In this document: positions 1-9,949 of the stretch, one piece after another
Numbering within the stretch: the stretch's first letter is position 1
Layout: each line of letters begins with the position of its first letter
Assembly: GCA_903929425.1 (NCBI GenBank)
Contig: CAIYUO010000062.1
Coordinates: 1-52,552 of the forward strand
Direction of reading: 5' to 3'
DNA length: 52,552 bases
Source of the DNA: an uncultured Bacteroidota bacterium
GTDB taxonomy: Bacteria; Bacteroidota; Bacteroidia; Chitinophagales; Chitinophagaceae
Notes under the pieces: generated by a model
Told to the model about the DNA's origin: nothing
Seen by the model: the letters and a program-made list of their open reading frames with translations, nothing else
Database searches by the model: none
Position numbers and translations under genes: made by a program

Positions 1-615
1 CAATCCTAATAAAGTTGCTACTGATGCGATCGTTGATAAGAATACTAAGTTCTTTTCTAACATTGGTAATTCCAATGCAGTTGCTTCTTCAATTTCTTTT
101 TGAATATTTAATACTTTTTGATCTGTATCTAATTCGGTATTAGAAATCATTTCTTTGTACTTTTTCAAACCTGATTTCATTACATTACCTACAGAACCTT
201 TTTGCTTATCACATTCAGCAATTGCTTTATCTACTTCTTTGTTTGCTAAATGAAATTGTACTTTACGGATAAACTCAGTGTTGCTTCCAGTTCCTGCTGC
301 TTTTGCTACAGTTAATAATCTTTCAACAACGAAAGTCAATACAATCAATAAACTACCAATCAAGATAGGAACTACGATACCACCTTCATACATTTTTGTG
401 AAAGTTCCTTTTGGTCCTTTGTGTGAAGGCCAGAATCCGCCATTAGGATCAGGATTAGTGAAATTACTTGCGTTACCTAATACAAAACGCCAGATTACGT
501 AACCTGCTACGATACAAGCAATAGGTGCTAAAGTTGCAATCAAGTTACCGCCTTTCTTCGGCTGTGCTGCTTGTTTTGTTGCAGCGGTTGCAGTTGGTTT
601 AGTTAAATCAGCCAT
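1..615 (-). CDS. exbB: ExbB/TolQ/MotA-family proton channel (partial, 3' end outside window)
   Basis: This is the N-terminal 205 residues of an ExbB-type proton channel. Such channels use proton flow across the inner membrane, with ExbD and TonB, to power outer-membrane transport. The frame is open from ATG at 615 to the window edge with no stop. It begins MADLTKPTATAATK, has a membrane segment around residues 24-46, a second around 77-100 (GGIVVPILIGSLLIVLTFVV), a cytoplasmic charged stretch, and then the start of the conserved channel helix (LSTIASVATLLGL) at the edge. The extra N-terminal helix before the family core is usual in Bacteroidota. It is divergent from the metalloprotease gene at 855, and its partners (exbD, tonB) would lie to the left, out of view. 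The family is secure, the exact substrate system is not. Confidence 0.85.
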   Translation of the reverse strand, partial: MADLTKPTATAATKQAAQPKKGGNLIATLAPIACIVAGYVIWRFVLGNASNFTNPDPNGGFWPSHKGPKGTFTKMYEGGIVVPILIGSLLIVLTFVVERLLTVAKAAGTGSNTEFIRKVQFHLANKEVDKAIAECDKQKGSVGNVMKSGLKKYKEMISNTELDTDQKVLNIQKEIEEATALELPMLEKNLVFLSTIASVATLLGL

Positions 616-725
616 GATTCAATTGATTTTTGGTTTTTTAAATAAAATTTTATACAAGAATTGGTTCCTTTTCACTATTGTTTAGGATTCATTCGAATAC
701 TTACGCACTAGTATCTAAGGGGTTA

Positions 726-754
726 CAAAATAAGTAATTATTTGGTTTAAACAA
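726..754 (-). promoter_or_regulatory. Candidate promoter for exbB
   Basis: On the minus strand TTG (752-754) is followed after exactly 19 bases by TATTTTG (726-732), close to the Bacteroidota -33/-7 pattern (TTG, about 19 bases, TAnnTTTG). The box has one base less than consensus between TA and TTG. It would give a leader of about 105 bases. This is pattern matching only. Confidence 0.35.
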
Positions 755-854
755 TTTTCCTTGCATTTTTTTATAAAAAAATAATATTGCTAACTACTGT
801 TAATCAAAATATAATATATTTATAATCCTGTTAAATTTTAACATTTTAATAATT

Positions 855-3362
855 ATGAAAAAATACCTATTGTTTTCAAGCCTATGTGTCTTAATGACAT
901 TAACATTAAATGCTCAAAAAGCCGACACTACAAGTGCAAAAAAAGATGGCCCTGCAAAAGCAGGTCCTAAACCTTACAGTGAAGTAATTACCAAAAAAAC
1001 GGTAAGTCAAAAAGGTGTATTTACCGTACATTTTCAAGACGATAAATATCTTTTTGAAATCCCGGACTCTTTATTAGGTCGTGAATTGCTTGCTATAACC
1101 CGTTTTACGAAAGTAGCAGGAGGCGCCAGAAAATATGGCGGGGAGGAAGTAAACGAACAAACCTTATTATTTGAAAAAGGCCCAGGCCAACGAATTTTCA
1201 TGCGTGTGGTTACCTTAATTAGTAAGGCCGATTCTACCCAAACTATTGCCAAAGCAGTAAAGTCATCTTATTTGGATCCGATTGTAGCAGCATTTGACAT
1301 TAAAGCATTTGGTAAGGATTCAAGTTCATCCATTATTGACATCACTGATTTTTTCAAGGGTGATAACCAAGCTGTAAGTCTTACAAGTGGTGATAAAAGA
1401 AATTTCAATTTGTCAGCTTTAGCTGCAGATAGATCCTATATAGAAAGCATCAAAACTTACCCTATTAATATTGAGGTAAGATCTGTAAAAACATACTCAG
1501 CTAGTTCACCAATGCCAGGAGGTCAAATGGGTGGGGGAACTAGTTCTATACCTGCTGCAATGAATGCTGGTGCTGTTACTTTTGAATTGAATACTTCAAT
1601 TAGACTTTTGCCTAAGACACCTATGAATACTCGCTTATTTGATTCTAGAGTAGGCTATTTCGCAGATAATTTTGTTCAATACTCTGATGATCAACATAAG
1701 GTTGAAAATCAAATATTTGCAGTTCGCTATAAATTAGAGCCAAAACCAAATGATTTAGAAAAGTATAAACAAGGTCAATTGGTAGAGCCGGTTAAACCAA
1801 TCGTATACTATATAGATCCAGCTACGCCAAAAAAATGGGTTCCTTATTTAATTGCTGGTGTAAACGACTGGAATGCTGCATTTGAAAAGGCAGGTTGGAA
1901 AAACGCTATTCAAGGAAAAGAATGGCCTAATGATAGCACCATGAGTTTAGAAGATGCACGTTTTTCGGTAATCAGGTATTTTGCTTCTGATATTGAAAAT
2001 GCATATGGTCCTCAAGTTCATGATCCAAGAAGTGGTGAAATTTTAGAAAGTCATATTGGATGGTACCATAATGTTATGAGCTTAGTTCACGATTGGTATT
2101 TGATTCAAACAGCTGCAGTTGATCCTGGTGCTAGAAAAATGAAGTTTGAAGATACCCTAATGGGAAATTTAATTCGTTTTGTTTCATCACATGAAGTAGG
2201 TCATACATTAGGTTTAAGACATAATATGGGTAGCAGTAGCAAAACGCCTGTAGAAAAATTAAGAGATAAAAAATGGGTGGAAGCAAATGGTCACACTGCA
2301 AGTATTATGGACTACGCTCGTTTTAACTATGTTGCTCAACCTGAAGATAATATCAGCCAGTCTGGTTTATTCCCCAGAATTGGAGACTATGATAAATGGG
2401 CCATTAAATGGGGTTATACATACACAGGTGTTGGCGATGAGGCAGATAAAAAAATTAATAATAAATGGATAGTGGACGCATTAAGTGCCAATGATCGCGT
2501 TTGGTTTGGCGGAGAAGGATATAATGCTGACCCACGAGCACAAACTGAAGACTTAGGTGACAATTCAGTTATAGCAAGTGAATATGGTATCAAAAATTTA
2601 AAACGCATTATTGTTAAACTTCCTGAATGGACCAAAGAAGAAGCTGATCGTTACGAGAATTTAAGTGACGTTTATGGACAACTTGTTGGACAATTTAACA
2701 GATACATGGGTCATGTAATTAAAAATGTAGGTGGTGTTTATGAAACATTTAAAAGTGTTGAAGAAGCAGGTGACGTTTATACACCAACTCCAATTGAAAG
2801 ACAAAAATCAGCAATGCAATTTTTGCAAAATCAATTATTTGCAACACCAAAATGGATATTGGATAATAATATCTTGAATAAAATATCAAGCCCAGTTGCA
2901 AATGAGCGCTTACAATCCATTCAAACTAATGTTTTAAGAAGCTTATTGGATAAAGGTCGTTTATATCGTCTTACTACTAGTAGCACTAGATTTGGAAATG
3001 CAACCTATTCGTTACATGATATGATGGAAGACACCCGTAAGGGATTGTTTAGCGAATTAACTAGTCGTCAAGCAACCGATGTGTTTCGTCGTAATCTTCA
3101 AAAGACTTATGTATCTCAATTAGGTGATTTAATTAACCCATCTAGCGCACCAAGTATAAGTGTTGCAAGTGCTCCTGCTATGAGAATGATGGCTCCAGTA
3201 GTTGACGTTGAAAACACAGACGTTGTTTCAGAAGCAAAAGCACAATTGAAAAAATTAGCTGCTAGCATTCAAACTAGCAAAGCAGGTATTAAAGATCCAA
3301 GTTCATTAAATCACTTTGATGATTTACAAGATCGTATAAAACATATATTAGACCCTAAGTAA
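855..3362 (+). CDS. Secreted zinc-dependent metalloprotease (DUF5117/DUF5118 type)
   Basis: An 835-residue exported protein with a cleavable signal peptide (KKYLLFSSLCVLMTLTLNAQ). The zinc-binding motif HEVGHTLGLRHN starts at His446 and matches HExxHxxGxxH, with Glu447 as catalytic base. A Met-turn-like SIMDYARF follows about 30 residues later, as in metzincins. The preceding 400 residues match the DUF5118 and DUF5117 regions that come before this catalytic domain in Bacteroidota proteins; a C-terminal helical region follows. A Gly/Met-rich insert lies near residue 223 (MPGGQMGGG). The substrate is unknown; the site of action is inferred to be periplasm or cell surface. The gene stands alone, divergent from exbB and convergent with the permease at 3446. 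Confidence 0.85.
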   Translation: MKKYLLFSSLCVLMTLTLNAQKADTTSAKKDGPAKAGPKPYSEVITKKTVSQKGVFTVHFQDDKYLFEIPDSLLGRELLAITRFTKVAGGARKYGGEEVNEQTLLFEKGPGQRIFMRVVTLISKADSTQTIAKAVKSSYLDPIVAAFDIKAFGKDSSSSIIDITDFFKGDNQAVSLTSGDKRNFNLSALAADRSYIESIKTYPINIEVRSVKTYSASSPMPGGQMGGGTSSIPAAMNAGAVTFELNTSIRLLPKTPMNTRLFDSRVGYFADNFVQYSDDQHKVENQIFAVRYKLEPKPNDLEKYKQGQLVEPVKPIVYYIDPATPKKWVPYLIAGVNDWNAAFEKAGWKNAIQGKEWPNDSTMSLEDARFSVIRYFASDIENAYGPQVHDPRSGEILESHIGWYHNVMSLVHDWYLIQTAAVDPGARKMKFEDTLMGNLIRFVSSHEVGHTLGLRHNMGSSSKTPVEKLRDKKWVEANGHTASIMDYARFNYVAQPEDNISQSGLFPRIGDYDKWAIKWGYTYTGVGDEADKKINNKWIVDALSANDRVWFGGEGYNADPRAQTEDLGDNSVIASEYGIKNLKRIIVKLPEWTKEEADRYENLSDVYGQLVGQFNRYMGHVIKNVGGVYETFKSVEEAGDVYTPTPIERQKSAMQFLQNQLFATPKWILDNNILNKISSPVANERLQSIQTNVLRSLLDKGRLYRLTTSSTRFGNATYSLHDMMEDTRKGLFSELTSRQATDVFRRNLQKTYVSQLGDLINPSSAPSISVASAPAMRMMAPVVDVENTDVVSEAKAQLKKLAASIQTSKAGIKDPSSLNHFDDLQDRIKHILDPK

Positions 3363-3395
3363 CTTTTAAAAAATAGCTACTTAATATAAGTTTTC

Positions 3396-3433
3396 AAAAG
3401 AGAAGGCCCGCAATGCGGGCCTTCTCTTTTTTT
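3396..3433. terminator. Bidirectional intrinsic terminator
   Basis: A perfect 13-bp GC-rich stem (AGAGAAGGCCCGC at 3399-3411 pairing with 3415-3427) encloses a 3-base loop AAT and is flanked by an A-run on the left and seven T on the right. It lies between two convergent genes, so it can end the metalloprotease transcript on the plus strand and the permease transcript on the minus strand. Confidence 0.9.
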
Positions 3434-3445
3434 ATCGTTTTTATC

Positions 3446-4723
3446 CTACTCGTAACGTAATGCATCGATTGGATTCAAGGCAGCTGCTTTCATAGCTGGA
3501 TAAATGCCCGCCACAAGGCCCACTAATGTACAAATGACGATGCCTATAATAACCCACATCCAAGGAATTACAAATCCTGTATTTAATATTACACTGAACA
3601 AATTACCGACTAATATTCCTAGAAAAATACCGATAACAGCACCCAAAATACTAATGCAAATACTTTCAAATAAAAATTGGCGACGTACGTCTTTTTTCTT
3701 GCCACCCAACGCTTTAATTAAGCCAACTTCTCTAGTACGTTCACTTACTGCTACTAGCATAATATTCATAAGACCAATTGCAGCGCCAATTAAAGTAATC
3801 ATACCAATGGCACCAGCAGCACCACTAACGCCCGCTAAAAATCCAATAAACATTTGAGCAAATTTATCACTTTTATCAATTACAAAATTATCAGACTCAG
3901 TAGGGATAAGGCGTCTAGCCTTTCTCATTTGATCAGTTGTTTCACCAATGGCAGGTTCTAATTCAGCAACATTATTCACCATAACACCTAATGAATACCC
4001 AGTATTACTTTGGAATTGTCTAGCATTTTTTAGAGAGGAAATAACAACATCATCCTGTCTTAACATGGCACTAGAACCTTTTGATTTTAATAATCCAATT
4101 ACTCTATAAGGTTTACTTTGCAATAAAATTACTTTATCAATACATGCCTCAGGCTTATTGGGGAATAATTTTGCAGCTACATTACTTCCAATGATACAAA
4201 CATTACGACCACTTTGAATATCTACATTATTTAAGTTTCGGCCACCCGTTAATGAATAACCGTTAACTGCTAAATAATTTTCATCACCTCCCATCATCCT
4301 GATTTGAGGGTTTGTTTTTTTGTCTTTATAATGTAATTCATTATTTCCACCTAACCTTTGTGAAATGCTAACCGACGCGCGGTTAAACCCAAAATGCTCT
4401 TTAAAATAAGTAGCTTCTTCAATTCTAATGGGCTTGTCTAAATTTGATTTTTTTTCTTTTTGTCCCTTTTTAGATTTTTCAAATGCATCTCCATCATTAG
4501 GACCACCCATTCTTGCATTCATTTCCTTATATCTGACAACAAATGCATTAGCACCCATAAATGAAAAGTTCTCTTTTAAACTTTGATTCATAGCTGAGAT
4601 TGCGGTAATGATACCAATCAATGCCATGATACCAAAAGCAATGATGGTGACCGTAATACCTGTTCTAAGTTTATTACTTTTAACGGTACGCCACGCCAAC
4701 ACAAATGAATCCTGAATTGTCAT
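3446..4723 (-). CDS. ABC transporter permease, MacB/FtsX type
   Basis: A 425-residue inner-membrane permease of the MacB/FtsX class. The first membrane helix follows the N-terminal SFVLAWRTVKSNKLRTG, a typical start for this family. A periplasmic MacB-PCD-like domain spans about residues 50-270, and three membrane helices fill residues 290-420, with the family signature EVGLIKALGGKKKDVRRQFL before the third. It ends LNPIDALRYE, the usual C-terminus of this class. Such permeases couple ATP hydrolysis by a separate ATPase to mechanical work on the periplasmic side (lipoprotein, peptide or drug export). No ATPase gene is adjacent, so its partner is encoded elsewhere. It follows nuoN by 89 bases on the same strand, with its own candidate promoter. 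Confidence 0.88.
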   Translation of the reverse strand: MTIQDSFVLAWRTVKSNKLRTGITVTIIAFGIMALIGIITAISAMNQSLKENFSFMGANAFVVRYKEMNARMGGPNDGDAFEKSKKGQKEKKSNLDKPIRIEEATYFKEHFGFNRASVSISQRLGGNNELHYKDKKTNPQIRMMGGDENYLAVNGYSLTGGRNLNNVDIQSGRNVCIIGSNVAAKLFPNKPEACIDKVILLQSKPYRVIGLLKSKGSSAMLRQDDVVISSLKNARQFQSNTGYSLGVMVNNVAELEPAIGETTDQMRKARRLIPTESDNFVIDKSDKFAQMFIGFLAGVSGAAGAIGMITLIGAAIGLMNIMLVAVSERTREVGLIKALGGKKKDVRRQFLFESICISILGAVIGIFLGILVGNLFSVILNTGFVIPWMWVIIGIVICTLVGLVAGIYPAMKAAALNPIDALRYE

Positions 4724-4742
4724 TTAACTAATTTTACTGAAA

Positions 4743-4750
4743 TAAAGGTA
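4743..4750 (-). promoter_or_regulatory. Candidate -7 box for the ABC permease
   Basis: TACCTTTA on the minus strand lies 19 bases before the permease ATG and differs from TAnnTTTG at one position. No convincing -33 element is seen at the right distance. It suggests the permease is transcribed separately from the nuo operon. Confidence 0.35.
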
Positions 4751-4812
4751 GTATAGATTCAACAAACAACCCACAATATGCGCCTTAGAGGGTAATACTA
4801 ATTGAAGAACGG

Positions 4813-6198
4813 CTAAAAGTATAGATAATTGAATAATAAGCTTGGGAAAAGGCCCAATAAAACAATGATAATAGCGACTACCATTAATTTAAGCTCATAC
4901 TTTTTGTTAACTTCATTGATCGCTGGTTCACCTGCCGTAAAATACATTACTTGTATTAATTTGAAATAATAATAAATACTTACTGCTGCAAATAAAATGG
5001 CCACTATCAAAAGCCAAGTGCCTGCATTAGCTGTGAATAGTGCATTTAACATATAAAATTTTGCAAAAAATCCAGCCGTTAAAGGGATACCTGCTAAGGA
5101 GCATAAAAATATAGTTGTTAATAAGGCAAGCACTGGATGTTTTTTTGCCAAGCCATTAAAGGATTCAAAACTGTAATCTTTCATTTTTACCAATACCGCA
5201 AATAAACCAATGGTTGCTAATGAATAGGCTACGATATACAATAATAACGCCTCGGTATTAAAAATAGAATTACCATACAAAGCAAACAACATAAAACCTG
5301 CTTGCGCAATACTAGAATAAGCTAACATTCTTTTTACACTTCGTTGAAATACTGCTGTAATATTTCCAATTAATAATGTAGCAACAATAACAAAAGATAA
5401 AATAATGGACCAAGAATAACCCAAGGCTAATCTTTGTATTTCAAATACTTTGATAAAAGCTATAAATCCAGCTGCTTTAACGATTGTGGCCATGAATGAA
5501 GTAAATACAGTTGGTGCACCATCATAAACATCGGGTGTCCAAAAATGAAAAGGAGCTGCAGATACTTTAAAATTCATAGACACAAATAATAATATCAGAC
5601 CTGCTGACATTAAAAAGTTTTCCTTCACCATTTGTGTTTTTGGATTGATAATGGGAATAGCTAAATGAAAACTTCCAGTTGCTCCATAAATAAAGGCAAT
5701 GCCTAACAATAAAATACCTGTTGAAAATGAACCCATTAAAAAATATTTCAAGGAGGCTTCATTACTTAATAAATTCTTTTTATCAGCACCCGTTAAAATA
5801 TATAATGGTATTGATAATATTTCAATACCAATAAATAACATTAATAAGTTATTGAATGAGGTTAATATGCTCACGCCACAAAGAATAAAGAAAAAGATAG
5901 CATAAAAATCGGCAGTATGATTTCCAATTTTATCAATTTCTTCACCATTAATCCATACATAAATAAAGGTCAAAATAAATAAGGTCAAATTTGCAAATAA
6001 ACCAATTGGATTAAAGGCTAACATGCCCTTTGTATCAATGTCAATTACCCACCAACCTTTCAAATGAGCAAGGTTGGCTAAAATAAGTAATAACATTCCT
6101 GCCAATCCAATGTTTCGTTGGATTTTTGGGGATGATGTTAACCATGAAACAAACATCATGATAACACCCAATAAAGTAGATACAATTATAGCATTCAT
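4813..6198 (-). CDS. nuoN: NADH-quinone oxidoreductase subunit N
   Basis: A 461-residue antiporter-like membrane subunit of complex I, one of the three (with NuoL and NuoM) thought to move protons. It is hydrophobic throughout, about 14 helices. The proton-antiporter core is visible, for example KVSAAPFHFWTPDVYDGAPT (residues about 208-228), a signature of NuoN, and the helix-loop around KRMLAYSSIAQAGFM with its conserved lysine. Length is normal for the family. It is the last gene of the nuo operon, 15 bases after nuoM. No clear terminator follows it. Confidence 0.97.
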   Translation of the reverse strand: MNAIIVSTLLGVIMMFVSWLTSSPKIQRNIGLAGMLLLILANLAHLKGWWVIDIDTKGMLAFNPIGLFANLTLFILTFIYVWINGEEIDKIGNHTADFYAIFFFILCGVSILTSFNNLLMLFIGIEILSIPLYILTGADKKNLLSNEASLKYFLMGSFSTGILLLGIAFIYGATGSFHLAIPIINPKTQMVKENFLMSAGLILLFVSMNFKVSAAPFHFWTPDVYDGAPTVFTSFMATIVKAAGFIAFIKVFEIQRLALGYSWSIILSFVIVATLLIGNITAVFQRSVKRMLAYSSIAQAGFMLFALYGNSIFNTEALLLYIVAYSLATIGLFAVLVKMKDYSFESFNGLAKKHPVLALLTTIFLCSLAGIPLTAGFFAKFYMLNALFTANAGTWLLIVAILFAAVSIYYYFKLIQVMYFTAGEPAINEVNKKYELKLMVVAIIIVLLGLFPSLLFNYLYF

Positions 6199-6213
6199 TA
6201 CAAATTCATTTAA

Positions 6214-7635
6214 TTATTTGACAAACAATTGAGTTAAAGTATCAGCCGTTAAATCAAATAAAGGCTGAGGATATATACCAGTGAAAAATACAATCACCAA
6301 CAATACAATTAAAACCATTTGTGCATTTTTATTAGGCAATTGCATTTGATTTGTTGCTTCGCTAATTTCACCATAAGCAACTTTTTGCACCATATTTAAA
6401 GTGTATATAGCAGCTAAAACAACGCTAACACCTGCTAATGCTGCCATCCATGGATTAAATTGGAATAAGCCATTAAACATTAAGAACTCCCCTACAAACG
6501 CATTAGTCAATGGCAAAGCAATATTGGCAAAAGAAAATGCAACTAGTAAAATAGCTAAAGTAGGTTGCTTTTTTGCAAGACCACCCAAAGCTTTCATGGA
6601 TCTTGTGCCAGTTTGTTGTTCAATGATATCGGCGATGATCCATAAGCTTAAAACATTAATACCATGTGAGAATAATTGAACCAACGCACCTTGCACGCCA
6701 ATTTGATAATGTGCAAATAATGCGGCATTCATCAAGCCAATGTGCGCAATAGAAGAATAAGCAATTAATCGCTTTACGTCATCCTGACGAATGGCTATAA
6801 ATGAGGCATATAATATCCCAATGACAGATAAAGTAACTACTATGTTTGAATGTGCTAAAAAGGCAGCAGGGAACAAAGGCATTAACCATCTAATAACGCC
6901 ATACAAACCCATTTTAACCATCACTGCACTTAACACCATGGTAACTGCTGTTGGCGATTGCTCATAAGCATCGGGCTGCCAAGTATGGAAAGGGAAAATG
7001 GGCATTTTAATAGCAAATGCAATAAAGAATAATGCAAACACGGTTGCACTTTGTCCACCCGAAATATTTGCATGCTTTAAAGAATCAATAGCAAAACTAT
7101 GATCGGCTGTATTAGCATAAAGGTATATAATGCCAATCAACATAAATAAAGAACCTAAAAAAGTATATATGAAAAATTTAAACGTAACAGCAACTCTTTT
7201 TTCTCCGCCCCAAATGGAGCACAAAAAGTATACAGGTATTAATGCTAATTCCCAGAAAAAATAAAATAACAAAGCATCGCTAGCTAAAAATACCCCTATT
7301 AATCCTGCTTGGGTAAACATCATTAAAGAAAGAAAAATATTTCTATTCGCTATTTCATTATTTTTTGTTGAAATAAAAATAGCCGGAAAAGTAATAGAAG
7401 TCAATAAAATCAACAATTTTGAAAGGCCATCTAAATGCAGGCTGAATCTACTATTTAATACTGGCAACCAAGATGTATCATAATCACCAGCATTGACCAT
7501 AAGTAAATATATTGATCCAATTAAGGTTAAAATTCCAGCACCAATGGAAACTGAATTTGAGCTAGCATTGCTTTTAATAAATAATAGCAAGAGCGCAGCA
7601 ACTATTGGAATCAATAAAAATAATAATAGAAACAT
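6214..7635 (-). CDS. nuoM: NADH-quinone oxidoreductase subunit M
   Basis: A 473-residue antiporter-like membrane subunit of complex I, about 14 transmembrane helices. The conserved core is seen in PIFPFHTWQPDAYEQSPTAV (about residues 210-230), and the later KRLIAYSSIAHIGLM holds the buried lysine and SSIAH motif typical of NuoM. The proton-channel glutamate region FFWELALIPVYFL is also present. Length matches the family. It sits between nuoL (6-base gap) and nuoN (15-base gap), so translation is probably tightly linked. Confidence 0.97.
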   Translation of the reverse strand: MFLLLFLLIPIVAALLLLFIKSNASSNSVSIGAGILTLIGSIYLLMVNAGDYDTSWLPVLNSRFSLHLDGLSKLLILLTSITFPAIFISTKNNEIANRNIFLSLMMFTQAGLIGVFLASDALLFYFFWELALIPVYFLCSIWGGEKRVAVTFKFFIYTFLGSLFMLIGIIYLYANTADHSFAIDSLKHANISGGQSATVFALFFIAFAIKMPIFPFHTWQPDAYEQSPTAVTMVLSAVMVKMGLYGVIRWLMPLFPAAFLAHSNIVVTLSVIGILYASFIAIRQDDVKRLIAYSSIAHIGLMNAALFAHYQIGVQGALVQLFSHGINVLSLWIIADIIEQQTGTRSMKALGGLAKKQPTLAILLVAFSFANIALPLTNAFVGEFLMFNGLFQFNPWMAALAGVSVVLAAIYTLNMVQKVAYGEISEATNQMQLPNKNAQMVLIVLLVIVFFTGIYPQPLFDLTADTLTQLFVK

Positions 7636-7641
7636 GATAAA

Positions 7642-9561
7642 TTATAATTTATTTGTCAATTTAAAAAAGAAGGTAAGGATAGATAAATCATTAAACCAAA
7701 ACAAGAATAGTACTATGATACTAAGTACCATGAATAAAATATAATACCCAACCTGACCACTTTGAATTAATCTAATTTTTCGAGCACTGTATTGTACAAC
7801 CTTACCTGTTCCATTAACAGCACCGTCGATAATATTTTTTTCAATCACTTCCTTTAAAAATCCTGCGAACTTATTTAAGGGTTGAACAATGGCGTTATTG
7901 TATAATTCATCAACATACCATTTATTGTATAAAAATTTACCTAATGCTGTTAGTGGCTCTCCGTCAGCTTGACGCTTATATTTGTTTACTGCAATCAATA
8001 AAGCAATTACAGCAATTGCAACAGAAATACCCATCAACGCCCATTCCGTTGAATGTGATAATGATGCCTCATGTGGTTCACCGACAATGGGTATTAATTG
8101 ATGAGACAACCAATGATGTCCACCCATTAATTCAGGTATACCTATTGCTCCTGCAATGGCACTTGCAACGGCTAATAAAATCAATGGAAGCGTCATTGCA
8201 AAAGGACTTTCATGTAAATGATGTTCTTGTTCATCCGTTCCTCTAAATTGACCCAAGAAGGTTGTAGCATATAAACGGAACATATAAAATGCAGTCATTG
8301 CAGCTCCTAATACACCCAATGCCCAGTATATAGGGCTCTTTGCAAATGCTGCAGCTAATATTTCGTCTTTTGAAAAGAACCCACTAAAAGGAGGTACACC
8401 CGCTATGGCAATACATCCAATTAAGAAAGTGATATGTGTTATAGGCAACTTTGATTTTAATCCACCCATTTTTCTAATGTCTTGTTCATGATGCATCGCA
8501 TGTATCACTGAACCTGCTCCTAAGAACAATAATGCTTTGAAAAAGGCATGCGTGATAACGTGAAATACAGCGCCTGAATAAGCACCCACTCCTAATCCCA
8601 AAAACATATAACCTAATTGGCTCACTGTAGAATAGGCCAATACTTTTTTAATGTCATTTTGTTTGATGGCGATGGTTGCAGAAAGCAAAGCAGTACTAAT
8701 ACCTATAATCGCAATAACATGTTGTGTAAATTCACTCGCACTAAATAAAATATTAGAGCGGGTAATCATATAAATACCTGCCGTTACCATGGTAGCAGCG
8801 TGAATTAAAGCAGACACTGGAGTTGGGCCCGCCATCGCATCAGGAAGCCAGGTATATAAAGGAATTTGTGCACTCTTTCCCATGGCACCTACAAATAACA
8901 ATAAGGTGATAGCAGTGATATCAGTAGTAGATAATTTAGCAAGACTCTCTGCTGTTAAAACTGTACCATAGCTTACTGATCCTAATTTTACGATTAACCA
9001 GAATATGGCTAATAAAAAACCTAGATCACCAATACGGTTCATGATAAAGGCTTTCTTAGCAGCATAATTATAGGTTGCATTGGTAAACCAATATCCAATT
9101 AATAAATAAGAACATAATCCAACACCTTCCCATCCAATAAACATGATCACGTAGTTGTCACCCAATACTAAAAGCAACATGCTAAATACAAACAAATTTA
9201 AATAAGCGAAGTAGCGTGCATAATGGTGTGATGCTTCCTCTTGCATATAGGCAGTTGAATACAAATGAATCAAGGATCCAACACCCGTAATCACCAATAA
9301 AAATAAACTTGATAAAGCGTCTACTCTTAAATCAAAAGGAATTTTAAAACTAGTCGTATTGATAAAATCAAAATAATGAACCGTGACAGCGCCACTAGAT
9401 TGTACATTTAAAAAGGCAAGAATGCTAAATATAAATGATGCTACAATATAACCAGTAGCCTTATAAGCTATTACCTTTTTACTCCAAATATGACGACCCA
9501 ATCCATTGAATAAAAATCCAATGAGGGGCCATAGTACTATAAATCCTATTATTAGTTTCAT
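7642..9561 (-). CDS. nuoL: NADH-quinone oxidoreductase subunit L
   Basis: A 639-residue membrane subunit, the largest proton-pumping module of complex I. It has the N-terminal domain with FIGWEGVGLCSYLLIGYW (about residues 141-158), the core LYTWLPDAMAGPTPVSALIH and KKVLAYSTVSQLGYM with conserved lysines, and a C-terminal extension (about 500-639) that corresponds to the long lateral helix and final anchor helix found in NuoL. Length is normal. It is preceded by nuoK (10-base gap) and followed by nuoM (6-base gap). Confidence 0.97.
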   Translation of the reverse strand: MKLIIGFIVLWPLIGFLFNGLGRHIWSKKVIAYKATGYIVASFIFSILAFLNVQSSGAVTVHYFDFINTTSFKIPFDLRVDALSSLFLLVITGVGSLIHLYSTAYMQEEASHHYARYFAYLNLFVFSMLLLVLGDNYVIMFIGWEGVGLCSYLLIGYWFTNATYNYAAKKAFIMNRIGDLGFLLAIFWLIVKLGSVSYGTVLTAESLAKLSTTDITAITLLLFVGAMGKSAQIPLYTWLPDAMAGPTPVSALIHAATMVTAGIYMITRSNILFSASEFTQHVIAIIGISTALLSATIAIKQNDIKKVLAYSTVSQLGYMFLGLGVGAYSGAVFHVITHAFFKALLFLGAGSVIHAMHHEQDIRKMGGLKSKLPITHITFLIGCIAIAGVPPFSGFFSKDEILAAAFAKSPIYWALGVLGAAMTAFYMFRLYATTFLGQFRGTDEQEHHLHESPFAMTLPLILLAVASAIAGAIGIPELMGGHHWLSHQLIPIVGEPHEASLSHSTEWALMGISVAIAVIALLIAVNKYKRQADGEPLTALGKFLYNKWYVDELYNNAIVQPLNKFAGFLKEVIEKNIIDGAVNGTGKVVQYSARKIRLIQSGQVGYYILFMVLSIIVLFLFWFNDLSILTFFFKLTNKL

Positions 9562-9571
9562 GCGAAATGAA

Positions 9572-9907
9572 TTAGTTCTTTAATCTGTTTAAGAAATTGA
9601 TATCTGTAGAATGTGTATTTCTATACATCATTACGATGATTGCTAACCCTACACTTACCTCGGCTGCAGCTACTACCATAATAAAAAACACAAAAATTTG
9701 TGCGTCAATTCCTGCAGTACTCGTTGGCGATAATTGTAAAGCTGCACCATGATGCATTTTTGAAAAAGCGACCAATAATAAGTTTACAGCATTCAACATT
9801 AATTCAATGCACATAAAAACAATGATGGCATTGCGACGTGTTAATACCCCAATAACACCAATGCTAAATAGGGTCAAACAAAAGAAAATATAATATTGAA
9901 TTGGCAT
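9572..9907 (-). CDS. nuoK: NADH-quinone oxidoreductase subunit K
   Basis: A 111-residue, three-helix membrane subunit of complex I. The second helix carries the conserved glutamate in [20 protein letters not shown], part of the proton path. The third helix has [15 protein letters not shown] with the second conserved glutamate. The size matches the family's 100-110 residues. It lies between nuoJ (42-base gap) and nuoL. Confidence 0.97.
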   Translation of the reverse strand: MPIQYYIFFCLTLFSIGVIGVLTRRNAIIVFMCIELMLNAVNLLLVAFSKMHHGAALQLSPTSTAGIDAQIFVFFIMVVAAAEVSVGLAIIVMMYRNTHSTDINFLNRLKN

Positions 9908-9949
9908 ACCGAATATTTTTTATGAGTAATTTTTATTTAATTTTTATGG

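Noticed and set aside
278..502. Plus-strand open frame of 74 codons
   Set aside because: It lies fully antisense to the exbB gene, which has clear membrane helices and family motifs.
642..653. Palindrome ATAAAATTTTAT upstream of exbB
   Set aside because: A pure A/T palindrome of 12 bases is expected by chance in such AT-rich DNA.
3504..3857. Plus-strand open frame of 117 codons
   Set aside because: Antisense to the C-terminal membrane part of the ABC permease; Pro/Ile/Thr composition is a shadow of hydrophobic codons.
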